DNA of 64,000 nt from Maridesulfovibrio sp. (GTDB taxonomy: Bacteria > Desulfobacterota > Desulfovibrionia > Desulfovibrionales > Desulfovibrionaceae): assembly GCF_963666665.1 (NCBI RefSeq), contig NZ_OY762999.1, positions 2,671,501-2,735,500 on the forward strand, read 5' to 3'. Below, one piece after another: positions 36,479 to 44,079 of this stretch. A program made the position numbers and the translations under genes. Under the pieces are notes generated by a model. It worked only from the letters and a program-made list of their open reading frames with translations. It did no database searches and was not told where the DNA came from. Every line of letters starts with the position of its first letter. Positions within the stretch are counted from its first letter, which is position 1.

Positions 36479-36511
36479 AAGCCCGGAAATTTATATTTCC
36501 GGGCTTTTTTT
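36479..36511 (+). terminator. Terminator of the kinase-regulator operon
   Basis: A 12-bp perfect stem (AAGCCCGGAAAT 36479-36490 with ATTTCCGGGCTT 36495-36506), loop TTAT, then a T-run to 36511. Confidence 0.92.
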
Positions 36512-36646
36512 AATTATGGCAATTAGCCATGATTATCCCCGCTCTCATGCCTTTTGCCCCGACAATACATTCTTAGCTCTGCACAACTCCTCCTCATTGC
36601 TAAATAGATCAAATAACCATGACTTACACACAAAATTCAATCTTAT

Positions 36647-36675
36647 TTGACATAGGCTCATATTTTATCTAACCT
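36647..36675 (+). promoter_or_regulatory. Candidate sigma-70 promoter for the betaine transporter operon
   Basis: TTGACA (36647-36652) and TAACCT (36670-36675) are 17 bp apart. If used, transcription begins near 36682 and leaves a leader of about 375 bases before the ATPase gene. Confidence 0.4.
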
Positions 36676-37058
36676 TAAAATTCGAGCTTCATAATTTTTG
36701 AACTTGAAACAAACACGCCTTGATCTATTTTAACCAAGCTGTGACATTCGGCAAATGTGAGCTTTTACTTCGCCTAAATTCAGATTGTACAAAATGCACT
36801 TTGGCATAGTAAAAACAATACTTTTCAAAAACAACATTAAACACAACTACAACATACGCACACTGCATAGAAAAATGCATTCTAAACAAGATTACTACAT
36901 CAAACCGACCGGCACGCCCGTTCAGGAAATCAATCCCAATTCCGCACCGGAAAAAATTCCCCTCCGCTCCTCTTCTCTGACCGACACAACTTCCAATTAA
37001 TTTTTACTGCTTCCATTGGACTGGAGAGCAGTGTTTAGTTTTACTTAACGGAGAAGAC
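36676..37058. other. Long AT-rich leader before the betaine transporter, no gene called
   Basis: No convincing gene was found. A 71-codon open frame at 36785-37000 begins at a TTG without a ribosome site and has no recognisable domain. The stretch is A-rich until about 36900 and pyrimidine-rich afterwards. CTGCTTCC...GGAGAGCAG near 37008-37032 can form a weak hairpin before the ribosome site CGGAGAAG. Osmotic or cation-dependent regulation is conceivable but not shown by the sequence. Confidence 0.35.
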
Positions 37059-38249
37059 ATGGAAAAAATCAGAGTCGAAAACCTCTATAAAATCTTTGGC
37101 AATACCCCGAAAAAAATTATCCCTATGCTTGAGCTGGGTGCCACCAAAGATGAAATTATGGAAAAAACAAAACACGGTGTAGGCGTAAACAACGCCTCAT
37201 TCAGTGTTGAAGAAGGTGAAATTGTTGTGGTCATGGGCCTTTCCGGCAGCGGAAAGTCCACCCTTGTCCGCTGCATCAACAGACTAATTGACCCCACAGG
37301 CGGAAAGATATTCATCGACGGGGAAGACATCACCACCCTGAACAAGAACAAACTACGCAAAGTGCGCTTGGAAAAACTTGGGATGGTTTTCCAGAACTTC
37401 GCCCTTTTCCCGCACCGCACTGTCCTGAAAAACACTGAATACGGACTGGAAATAGCCCATACCGACCCCGAAACCCGCAAGCAGAAGGCCATGGAGGCTC
37501 TTGAACTGGTGGGACTAGGCGGTTGGGAAGACTCTTATCCCGACCAGCTTTCCGGCGGCATGCGCCAGAGAGTTGGACTGGCCCGCGCACTGGCCCTCGA
37601 TCCGGACATCCTGCTCATGGATGAGGCTTTCAGTGCCCTTGACCCGCTCATCCGCCGCGACATGCAGGATGAACTGATCAATCTGCAGGAGAGCATGCAC
37701 AAGACAATTGTCTTCATCAGCCATGACCTTGATGAAGCCCTCAAACTCGGCGACCGGATTGTGCTCATGAAAGACGGTGAAATAGTACAGGTCGGCACCC
37801 CCGAGGAAATCCTCACTGAACCGGCAACGGAATACGTACGCCGCTTTGTGGAGGACGTTGACATAACAAAAGTCCTTACCGCCGAGTCTGTCATGAAAAA
37901 GATTGATGCCGTGGCCTACCTTAAAACCGACGGTCCCCGAGCCTCACTGCGTAAAATGCGCAAAAACAATATCTCCAACCTCTTTGTCCTCGATGAAAAA
38001 CACAGGTTGATCGGCATGCTGAATGCTTCTGACTGCGCCAAGCTTGTGGAAGAAGGAGGCAAGGATATCAGGGCGATCATGCACAACGACCTGCAGGCAG
38101 TGGATCTGGACTGCCCGGCTCAGGAGTTATTCAACATCATGCAGGACAGGACGCTTCCCCTGCCGGTCATCAGTTCAGAAAACAAGCTGAAAGGTGTCAT
38201 TGTCCGCGGCACACTCATCGGCGCTCTTGCTGAAAGAGGAGGCAATTAG
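37059..38249 (+). CDS. proV: Glycine betaine/proline ABC transporter ATPase with CBS pair
   Basis: The 396-residue ATPase has Walker A GLSGSGKST, Q-loop MVFQNFALFPHRTV, signature LSGGMRQRVGLARAL and Walker B ILLMDEAFSALDP. The N-terminal extension GVNNASFSVEEGE and RVENLYKIFG is typical of ProV/OpuAA. Two CBS motifs fill about 280-390 (MRKNNISNLFVLDEKHRLIGML); in OpuA these sense ionic strength or c-di-AMP. It is the first of three genes for osmoprotectant import. CGGAGAAG precedes the ATG. Confidence 0.9.
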   Translation: MEKIRVENLYKIFGNTPKKIIPMLELGATKDEIMEKTKHGVGVNNASFSVEEGEIVVVMGLSGSGKSTLVRCINRLIDPTGGKIFIDGEDITTLNKNKLRKVRLEKLGMVFQNFALFPHRTVLKNTEYGLEIAHTDPETRKQKAMEALELVGLGGWEDSYPDQLSGGMRQRVGLARALALDPDILLMDEAFSALDPLIRRDMQDELINLQESMHKTIVFISHDLDEALKLGDRIVLMKDGEIVQVGTPEEILTEPATEYVRRFVEDVDITKVLTAESVMKKIDAVAYLKTDGPRASLRKMRKNNISNLFVLDEKHRLIGMLNASDCAKLVEEGGKDIRAIMHNDLQAVDLDCPAQELFNIMQDRTLPLPVISSENKLKGVIVRGTLIGALAERGGN

Positions 38250-38250
38250 A

Positions 38251-39087
38251 ATGAATGTCCCACGCATTCCCATAGGGGAAGTAATCGAATCATCAATTGA
38301 TTTTCTGGTGGAACATTTTTCATTCGCCACCAAAGCTTTTTCCGCAGTACTTGAAGCCGGACTGGATGTGGTCGAAGGGGCCATGAAAGCCTGCCCGCCA
38401 TGGCTGTTCATTTTCATTGTGGCAGTCATCACCCTACGGCTGACCAAAAGCAAAAGAACCACATTATTTTCCATCGCCGGCCTGCTGCTGATTTGGAATA
38501 TCGGCTTATGGAAAGCCACAGTCAGCACCATCGCACTGGTCATTGTTTCAACCCTGCTGGCACTGATGTTCGGCATCCCCATCGGCATTCTGGCAGCCAT
38601 GAACAAGCATGTGAATAAAATTGTCATGCCTGTGCTGGATGTCATGCAGACCATGCCCGCTTTTGTATACCTGATCCCGGCCATCCCTTTTTTCGGGCTG
38701 GGCAAGGTTGCGGCAATATTTTCAACAATCATCTTTGCCATGCCGCCGTCCATCAGGCTGACCTGCCTCGGTATCAAGCAGGTTCCGGAAGAACTGGTGG
38801 AGTGTGCCGAGGCTTTCGGCTCCAACCGCTGGCAGAGACTTTTTAAACTCGAACTTCCCATTGCCACTCCGACCATTATGGCCGGAGTCAACCAGACCGT
38901 CATGCTGGCTCTCTCCATGGTTGTTATCGCAGCCATGATCGGAGCCAAGGGGCTTGGCGGAGAAGTCTGGAAAGCAATTCAGAGACTGCAGATGGGCAAA
39001 GGATTCGAGGCAGGAATAGGGATTGTTATCGTGGCCATGATTATGGACCGCGTACTTCAAAACATTGGGTCCGGCAAAAAGAAATAG
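38251..39087 (+). CDS. proW: Glycine betaine/proline ABC transporter permease
   Basis: The 278-residue permease has about six membrane segments and the ProW/OpuAB motifs: TMPAFVYLIPAIPFFGLGKVAA and the coupling loop ECAEAFGSNRWQRLFKLELP, then NQTVMLALSMVVIAAMIGAKGLG. Frame and GAGGAGG site put the start at 38251, one base after the proV stop; the longer open frame inside proV is not used. Confidence 0.9.
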   Translation: MNVPRIPIGEVIESSIDFLVEHFSFATKAFSAVLEAGLDVVEGAMKACPPWLFIFIVAVITLRLTKSKRTTLFSIAGLLLIWNIGLWKATVSTIALVIVSTLLALMFGIPIGILAAMNKHVNKIVMPVLDVMQTMPAFVYLIPAIPFFGLGKVAAIFSTIIFAMPPSIRLTCLGIKQVPEELVECAEAFGSNRWQRLFKLELPIATPTIMAGVNQTVMLALSMVVIAAMIGAKGLGGEVWKAIQRLQMGKGFEAGIGIVIVAMIMDRVLQNIGSGKKK

Positions 39088-39117
39088 CCGGAGCCGAAAC
39101 AGAATCGGGAGACTACA

Positions 39118-39972
39118 ATGAAAAAGGTTCTAACTTTAATTATTGCGACCCTGCTTGTTGCGGCTTTTGCCGTACCCTCTTTTGCAGGTGACAAAAAGAA
39201 AGTTAAACTGGCTTATGTGGAGTGGGATTGCGCAACAGCAACCACCAACGTGCTTAAAGCCGTTATTGAAGAACGTATGGGTTATGAATGCGAGATCATC
39301 CCTGTTGCTGCTGCAGCCATGTGGCAGGCAGTCGGAACCGGCGATGTGGACGGACTGGCCACTGCATGGCTTCCCATTACCCACGCCGACTACCTGAAAC
39401 GAGTTAAGGATAAGGTCGTCGACCTCGGACCTATTGTTTCCGGCGCCAAGCTGGGCTGGGCTGTTCCTTCATACGTAACAGTGGAGTCCATTGCCAATCT
39501 CAACAAGTATGCAGATAAATTTGACGACAAAATCATCGGCATAGACCCCGGTGCAGGACTGATGCGTCTTTCCGAAGAAGCTGTTGAGAAATACGGCCTC
39601 GACAAATTTGAACTCATGGAAGGTTCCGGAGCAACCATGACTGCTGCTTTGAGCGATGCCATCAAAAACAAAGAATGGATTGTTGTCACCGCATGGTCAC
39701 CGCATTGGATGTTCGGCCGCTGGGACCTCAAATATCTCGAAGATCCCAAAAAAGTTCTCGGCGAATCCGAAACCATCAACACCATCGTCCGCAAAGGCCT
39801 AGATAAAGACATGCCTGAAGTTTACGCTTTCCTTGACAAATTTGCATGGAAAGACGCTAACCAGCTCCAGATGGTAATGGCCTGGAATCAGGAAAAGGGT
39901 GCAGATCCTTACGAAAACGCCAAGCGTTTCATCAAGGAAAACAAGGCACAGGTTGATTCCTGGCTGAAATAA
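39118..39972 (+). CDS. proX: Glycine betaine-binding periplasmic protein (OpuAC family)
   Basis: It encodes 284 residues: a signal peptide (about 1-23, ending in SFAG) and an OpuAC-type substrate-binding domain (KVKLAYVEWDCATATTNVLK; GTGDVDGLATAWLPITHADYL; VVTAWSPHWMFGRWDLKYL). The repeated tryptophans fit an aromatic cage for quaternary ammonium compounds. It captures betaine or a related osmolyte for the two genes upstream. Confidence 0.88.
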   Translation: MKKVLTLIIATLLVAAFAVPSFAGDKKKVKLAYVEWDCATATTNVLKAVIEERMGYECEIIPVAAAAMWQAVGTGDVDGLATAWLPITHADYLKRVKDKVVDLGPIVSGAKLGWAVPSYVTVESIANLNKYADKFDDKIIGIDPGAGLMRLSEEAVEKYGLDKFELMEGSGATMTAALSDAIKNKEWIVVTAWSPHWMFGRWDLKYLEDPKKVLGESETINTIVRKGLDKDMPEVYAFLDKFAWKDANQLQMVMAWNQEKGADPYENAKRFIKENKAQVDSWLK

Positions 39973-39997
39973 ACAACAGAACTGAACACATCCATTT

Positions 39998-40040
39998 AAG
40001 CCCCGACAGACTCATATCTGCCGGGGCTTATTATTTTTTT
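39998..40040 (+). terminator. Terminator of the betaine transporter operon
   Basis: AAGCCCCG and CGGGGCTT pair (39998-40005 with 40022-40029), extended inward by CAG/CTG across one mismatch, followed by TATTATTTTTTTT. Confidence 0.9.
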
Positions 40041-40117
40041 TGCAGAAAGCTTTCCCTCAAGCCTCTTTTAATATATTATTAAATTAAGAAATTTAAAGAA
40101 ATACAAGGCGGTTGACC

Positions 40118-41173
40118 ATGACTGAACATACTCCCATTCCTGAAGAGATCATGCATAAAGCAACTGCATTGATGGAATACCGCTTTACCAACACAGACCG
40201 CGAACAACCGGTACTTGCAACCCTTTTCGAACTGGGGGTCGCCCACGTTGCTCAGGATCTTCTGGAACATCCTGAGCTGTACAAGGAGCAGGCAGCTCTG
40301 CCTATGCCCAAAGAAAAGTTCGCTACGGCAGACCCGCTCTCACTCCTTCGCAGCGAGATTAAACTGCCGTCCCTGCCGCAGGTTTTCATTGAAATGCGTC
40401 AGGTAATCAATGACCCTTCAAGTTCCGCTTCCGATCTTGCCAGAGTTATCTCACGGGATACGGCTCTTTCAGCTTTCCTCCTGCGCATGGTAAACAGCGC
40501 ATTTTACAGCTTCCCTGCCCAGATCGACACCATATCACGGGCTGTAGCAGTTATCGGTACCCAGCAGCTTTCAACCCTCGCACTGGGGACATCGGTCATG
40601 GACATGTTCAAGGGACTGCCTGCAGACATCATTGATCTGGGTCTTTTCTGGCGTCACAGCTTTGCATGCGGAATCATCGCCAGCCAGCTTTCCAAGACTT
40701 TCAAGCAAGGAACCCCGGAGAAATGCTTTGTAGCCGGGCTGCTGCATGACATAGGACGTCCCGTGTTGATGATGGCCCTGCCGGACCGGGCCATTGCTGC
40801 CACAGCGATCTCCCGCAACAAAAAGGCTCTAATGTTCAAGGCAGAACAGGTTGTAACCGGATTTGACCACGCAGAACTCGGCGGTATGCTGCTGCGCAAG
40901 TGGAACCTGCCATTCTCACTGGTCAATGCTGTGCTCAATCATCACAACCCTGCCAAGGCATCCAAATCACCGGAAGCTCTATACGTTTACTTCGCAAACA
41001 TCATTGCCAAAACCATGGGCATAGGAGGTAGCGGCGATTTCTTTATCCGCAATGTAAATAACGAAAGATGGGAAAAACACGGACTTACTCCCGAAAAACT
41101 GCGTCGACTTGACGCGGAACTGGGACCGATTCTTGATGATGCTTTTTCCATTCTTAAAAATATGGCTGCATAA
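40118..41173 (+). CDS. HDOD-domain signalling protein
   Basis: It encodes 351 residues. An N-terminal stretch of about 70 residues precedes the HDOD domain: IKLPSLPQVFIEMRQVINDPSSSASDLARVISRD, then LLRMVNSAFYSFPAQIDTISRAV and FVAGLLHDIGRPVLM. HDOD proteins usually lack hydrolase activity and act in c-di-GMP, chemotaxis or stress control. The ATG at 40118 follows AAGGCGG; a TTG two codons earlier is also in frame. It appears to stand alone. Confidence 0.85.
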   Translation: MTEHTPIPEEIMHKATALMEYRFTNTDREQPVLATLFELGVAHVAQDLLEHPELYKEQAALPMPKEKFATADPLSLLRSEIKLPSLPQVFIEMRQVINDPSSSASDLARVISRDTALSAFLLRMVNSAFYSFPAQIDTISRAVAVIGTQQLSTLALGTSVMDMFKGLPADIIDLGLFWRHSFACGIIASQLSKTFKQGTPEKCFVAGLLHDIGRPVLMMALPDRAIAATAISRNKKALMFKAEQVVTGFDHAELGGMLLRKWNLPFSLVNAVLNHHNPAKASKSPEALYVYFANIIAKTMGIGGSGDFFIRNVNNERWEKHGLTPEKLRRLDAELGPILDDAFSILKNMAA

Positions 41174-41261
41174 CCTGATTAATATGTAATAAAAGGCACT
41201 TAGTCATACAAACACCAGTGTATGGATCATAGCAAGACAAGAAAAACAAGTGCTCACGGGT

Positions 41262-41290
41262 TTGACAAGGCCGTTTAAAGAAAGTACTTG
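41262..41290 (+). promoter_or_regulatory. Weak candidate promoter before the NFU gene
   Basis: TTGACA (41262-41267) is followed after 17 bp by TACTTG (41285-41290). The -35 is perfect but the -10 is poor. Confidence 0.3.
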
Positions 41291-41318
41291 AGCGGGCATA
41301 TCAAATGGAGGATTTACC

Positions 41319-41543
41319 ATGCACGATAAAGTCGAAGCCGCTCTTGACAAGGTCAGACCCCTTCTTCAGGCTGACGGCGGTAACGTAGAACTCGTAGAGG
41401 TAACAGATAAAGGCATCGCCAAAGTTCGCTTACAGGGTGCCTGTAAGGGATGTCCCATGTCTCAGATCACCTTGAGAAACGCCATCGAGCGTACCCTGCT
41501 CAAGGAAATTCCCGAACTCAAAGGCGTCGAGCCTGCCGAATAA
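41319..41543 (+). CDS. NFU-type Fe-S scaffold/carrier protein
   Basis: The 74-residue protein is a single NifU C-terminal domain: VRPLLQADGGNVELVEV and the CxxC motif in LQGACKGCPMSQITLRNAIER. Such proteins hold a transient 4Fe-4S cluster between subunits and deliver it to targets. GGAGG precedes the ATG. It lies between an HDOD gene and gltX; no other Fe-S assembly gene is near. Confidence 0.9.
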   Translation: MHDKVEAALDKVRPLLQADGGNVELVEVTDKGIAKVRLQGACKGCPMSQITLRNAIERTLLKEIPELKGVEPAE

Positions 41544-41551
41544 AATTTTTT

Positions 41552-41641
41552 CCGGCCGGGGCATGCTCCGGCCGGTTGGCAAATCTCATTTTTGAACAAC
41601 ACAAGTTCAATCAAGATACCGCCCCTGATGGCGGATTTTTT
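41552..41641 (+). terminator. Two hairpins between the NFU gene and gltX
   Basis: CCGGCCGG arms at 41552-41559 and 41568-41575 form an 8-bp all-GC stem without a T-tract. A second stem, CCGCC (41619-41623) with GGCGG (41630-41634), is followed by TTTTTT and looks like a short terminator just before the gltX ribosome site. Confidence 0.55.
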
Positions 41642-41662
41642 AGTTTTCAGGAGACAACCACC

Positions 41663-43057
41663 ATGGCTAAGACCGTAACCAGATTTGCACCAAGTCCTAC
41701 CGGACACCTGCACATCGGCGGCGCACGCACCGCACTTTTTGCATGGCTTCTTGCCAAACACGACGGCGGAGACTTTGTGCTGCGCATTGAAGACACTGAC
41801 CGCGAACGCTCCAAACAGGAATACACCGATGCCATTCTTGATTCCATGAAATGGCTGGGCATGGACTGGAACGGCGAGCCCGTATACCAGAGCGACCGCT
41901 TCGATCTCTACAACGGCTACATCGACCAGCTGCTTGAAGAAGGCAAAGCCTACTGGTGTGAGTGTACTCCCGAACAGGTTGACGCCATGCGTGAAAAAGC
42001 CATGAAGGAAAAACGTAAACCCAAATACGACGGTTCCTGCCGTGAAAAAAATCTCGGCCCCGGCGAAAACAGGGTTGTACGTTTCAAGGCTCCTCTTGAA
42101 GGCCGCACAAATTTCACTGACATGATCAAAGGCCCCATCAGCGTTGAAAATGCTGAAATGGACGACATGATCCTGCGCCGCAGTGACGGTTCCCCCACCT
42201 ACAACCTCGCTGTTGTAGTGGATGACCACACCATGGGCGTTACCAGCGTCCTGCGCGGTGATGACCACGTAAACAACACTCCGCGCCAGATCCTGCTTTA
42301 CCAAGCTCTGGGCTGGGATATTCCCAAGTTCGGCCACGTACCCATGATCCTTGGTCCGGACAAGAAAAAACTTTCCAAACGTCACGGCGCACTTTCCGTA
42401 ATGGAATACGAAAAAATGGGCTACCTGCCCGAAGCAGTAGTTAACTACCTTGTACGCCTCGGCTGGTCCCACGGCGATCAGGAAATCTTCTCCCGTGAAG
42501 AACTGATAGAGCTTTTCAACACCGACAACCTCGGTAATTCCCCCTCCGTTTTCGACACCAAGAAATTGGATTGGGTCAACAGCGAATACATCAAAACCAA
42601 GGCTCCGGCTGATCTCATCCCCAGCATGCGCACCTTCCTGCCCGAAGGCGTGGAAGCTGAAGATGCATACCTTGAAAAGATCATCCCCCTGCTCCAGCCC
42701 CGCTCCACCAACTACAAGGAAATGGCCGACATGTGCGACTTCTTCCTCGTGGACAGTGCAGCACTGGAATATGATGAAGCAGCTGTAGAAAAGGTATTCA
42801 ATGCCGAAGCGTTGGAAATTCTCAAGGAACTTACCGCACGCATTGAAGCTGACGCAGAATTCAGCCACGATTCTCTCGAAGCTGTCTGCAAAGGCTTCCT
42901 TGAAGAGAAAGAACTCAAATTCAAGGCTATCGGACAGCCAGTACGTCTCGCTCTCTGCGGCCGTACCCAGTCCCCCGGCGGCCTTTACGAGCTCATGCTT
43001 GTGCTCGGCAAAGATGAAACCATCGCCCGCATGAAACGCGCTGTCTCTTTGGTTTAA
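41663..43057 (+). CDS. gltX: Glutamyl-tRNA synthetase
   Basis: The 464-residue class I synthetase charges tRNA(Glu). It has the HIGH-type motif HIGG in RFAPSPTGHLHIGGARTAL, RIEDTDRERS, the KMSKS-type motif KKLSKRHG (about 236), and a C-terminal anticodon-binding domain. The upstream frame is open through the NFU gene, but CAGGAG before the ATG at 41663 and the conserved N-terminus fix the start. It could be discriminating or non-discriminating for tRNA(Gln); the sequence alone does not show which. Confidence 0.95.
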   Translation: MAKTVTRFAPSPTGHLHIGGARTALFAWLLAKHDGGDFVLRIEDTDRERSKQEYTDAILDSMKWLGMDWNGEPVYQSDRFDLYNGYIDQLLEEGKAYWCECTPEQVDAMREKAMKEKRKPKYDGSCREKNLGPGENRVVRFKAPLEGRTNFTDMIKGPISVENAEMDDMILRRSDGSPTYNLAVVVDDHTMGVTSVLRGDDHVNNTPRQILLYQALGWDIPKFGHVPMILGPDKKKLSKRHGALSVMEYEKMGYLPEAVVNYLVRLGWSHGDQEIFSREELIELFNTDNLGNSPSVFDTKKLDWVNSEYIKTKAPADLIPSMRTFLPEGVEAEDAYLEKIIPLLQPRSTNYKEMADMCDFFLVDSAALEYDEAAVEKVFNAEALEILKELTARIEADAEFSHDSLEAVCKGFLEEKELKFKAIGQPVRLALCGRTQSPGGLYELMLVLGKDETIARMKRAVSLV

Positions 43058-43076
43058 AACAGCTTTAGCTGTCGCC

Positions 43077-43136
43077 CCAAGTAACAAAAAAAACTCCGAA
43101 CATCTTGCGATGTACGGAGTTTTTTTTGTTACTTGG
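43077..43136. terminator. Unusually long bidirectional terminator palindrome
   Basis: Perfect 22-bp arms (43077-43098 and 43115-43136) enclose one A-A mismatch, a 5-bp stem (ACATC/GATGT) and loop TTGC. Each arm holds a run of eight A or T. It serves gltX on the plus strand and the binding-protein gene on the minus strand. Confidence 0.9.
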
Positions 43137-43142
43137 AGAAAT

Positions 43143-43901
43143 TCAATTCACATGATCCGGAGGGAAATACTTATCGAGGAGTTTCAACCACTCTCCTTCC
43201 ATTTTCAACTCATCAAAAGCAGCCTGCCACTTCCTGACCACCTCGTCTGAAGTATCATGTGCAAAGGCTATATAACTTGAAGTAAAAAAGATTGGCGGCC
43301 CGACCCGTTTCAGCAGACTTAAATCCAACTCAGGATTACGTTCAAAAAAATAAGAAATAGCCTTGCGGCCCATGGGAACCAGATCAGCCCTTCCTCTAAG
43401 CAACTTCAGGAAATCGCACTTCTGGGATGCACTCACATCAAGGTTTGTGTACCCCATACTGACTAGATTATGATGAAAAACATCATCTCTTGTTACTGCT
43501 ATATTGCCGACTTTTTTAGCATCCCCAAGCTCTTTTAGGTCAATTCCACTTTTTTTAGTCGTATAAAAATATACATCATCCCAAAAAATGGGGCCCACAA
43601 ATTTAAACATTCCCGAACGCTCAGCAGTCATGCACATGGGAAACAGGGCATCCCCATCCCCAACCTGCAACATCTTATATCCACGAGCCCACGGATAAAA
43701 AGTAACGTCACTGGATTCACCATCCAGCTTCTCCTGAATCTTTTGGACCAGATCGATAAAGAGTCCTTGTGGCTTGCCTTCCTGCCTGTAACTGTATGGA
43801 GGATACTCCTCGGCCATCAACTTCAATTTAGAAGCATCGGCTTTGACAGAAACAAGAGACAAGATGAAAGCCAAAGCGATTATTCGAAAAGCAGTAATCA
43901 T
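43143..43901 (-). CDS. Periplasmic solute-binding protein, family 3 (amino-acid type)
   Basis: It encodes 252 residues with a signal peptide (MITAFRIIALAFILSLVSVKADA), then LKLMAEEYPPYSYRQEGKPQGLFIDLVQKI, the opening of family 3 binding proteins. YPWARGYKMLQ and FVGPIFWDDVYFYTTK follow. The upstream frame is open to 43964, but the start at 43901 gives the signal peptide. No permease or ATPase is adjacent, so it may be an orphan receptor or work with a distant system. It is divergent from the gamma-glutamyltransferase gene. Confidence 0.8.
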   Translation of the reverse strand: MITAFRIIALAFILSLVSVKADASKLKLMAEEYPPYSYRQEGKPQGLFIDLVQKIQEKLDGESSDVTFYPWARGYKMLQVGDGDALFPMCMTAERSGMFKFVGPIFWDDVYFYTTKKSGIDLKELGDAKKVGNIAVTRDDVFHHNLVSMGYTNLDVSASQKCDFLKLLRGRADLVPMGRKAISYFFERNPELDLSLLKRVGPPIFFTSSYIAFAHDTSDEVVRKWQAAFDELKMEGEWLKLLDKYFPPDHVN

Positions 43902-44079
43902 CTTGCTACCTAGCCACAAACACAAAACAAAAGCAATCAGAAGCAGAGGACAGGAGCAATACAATTATTCATAGCTGCAGTTCGTGAGTAAACACACACT
44001 TAAATGGAAACTATTGCTATTTCCCTACGATTGCTTCTACCATTACAGACAATTATTACACCATAACCGGAGTTCACAT

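Noticed and set aside
36750..36762. Third sigma-54-like site (GGCAAATGTGAGC)
   Set aside because: GG and GC are nine, not ten, bases apart, and the -24 context is poor.
36785..37000. 71-codon open frame in the leader of the betaine transporter operon
   Set aside because: TTG start without ribosome site, no recognisable domain, odd composition; more likely leader RNA.
41462..43087. 541-codon reverse-strand open frame opposite gltX
   Set aside because: It is a mirror of gltX codon bias; the plus-strand protein is a clear GltX with HIGH and KMSKS motifs.
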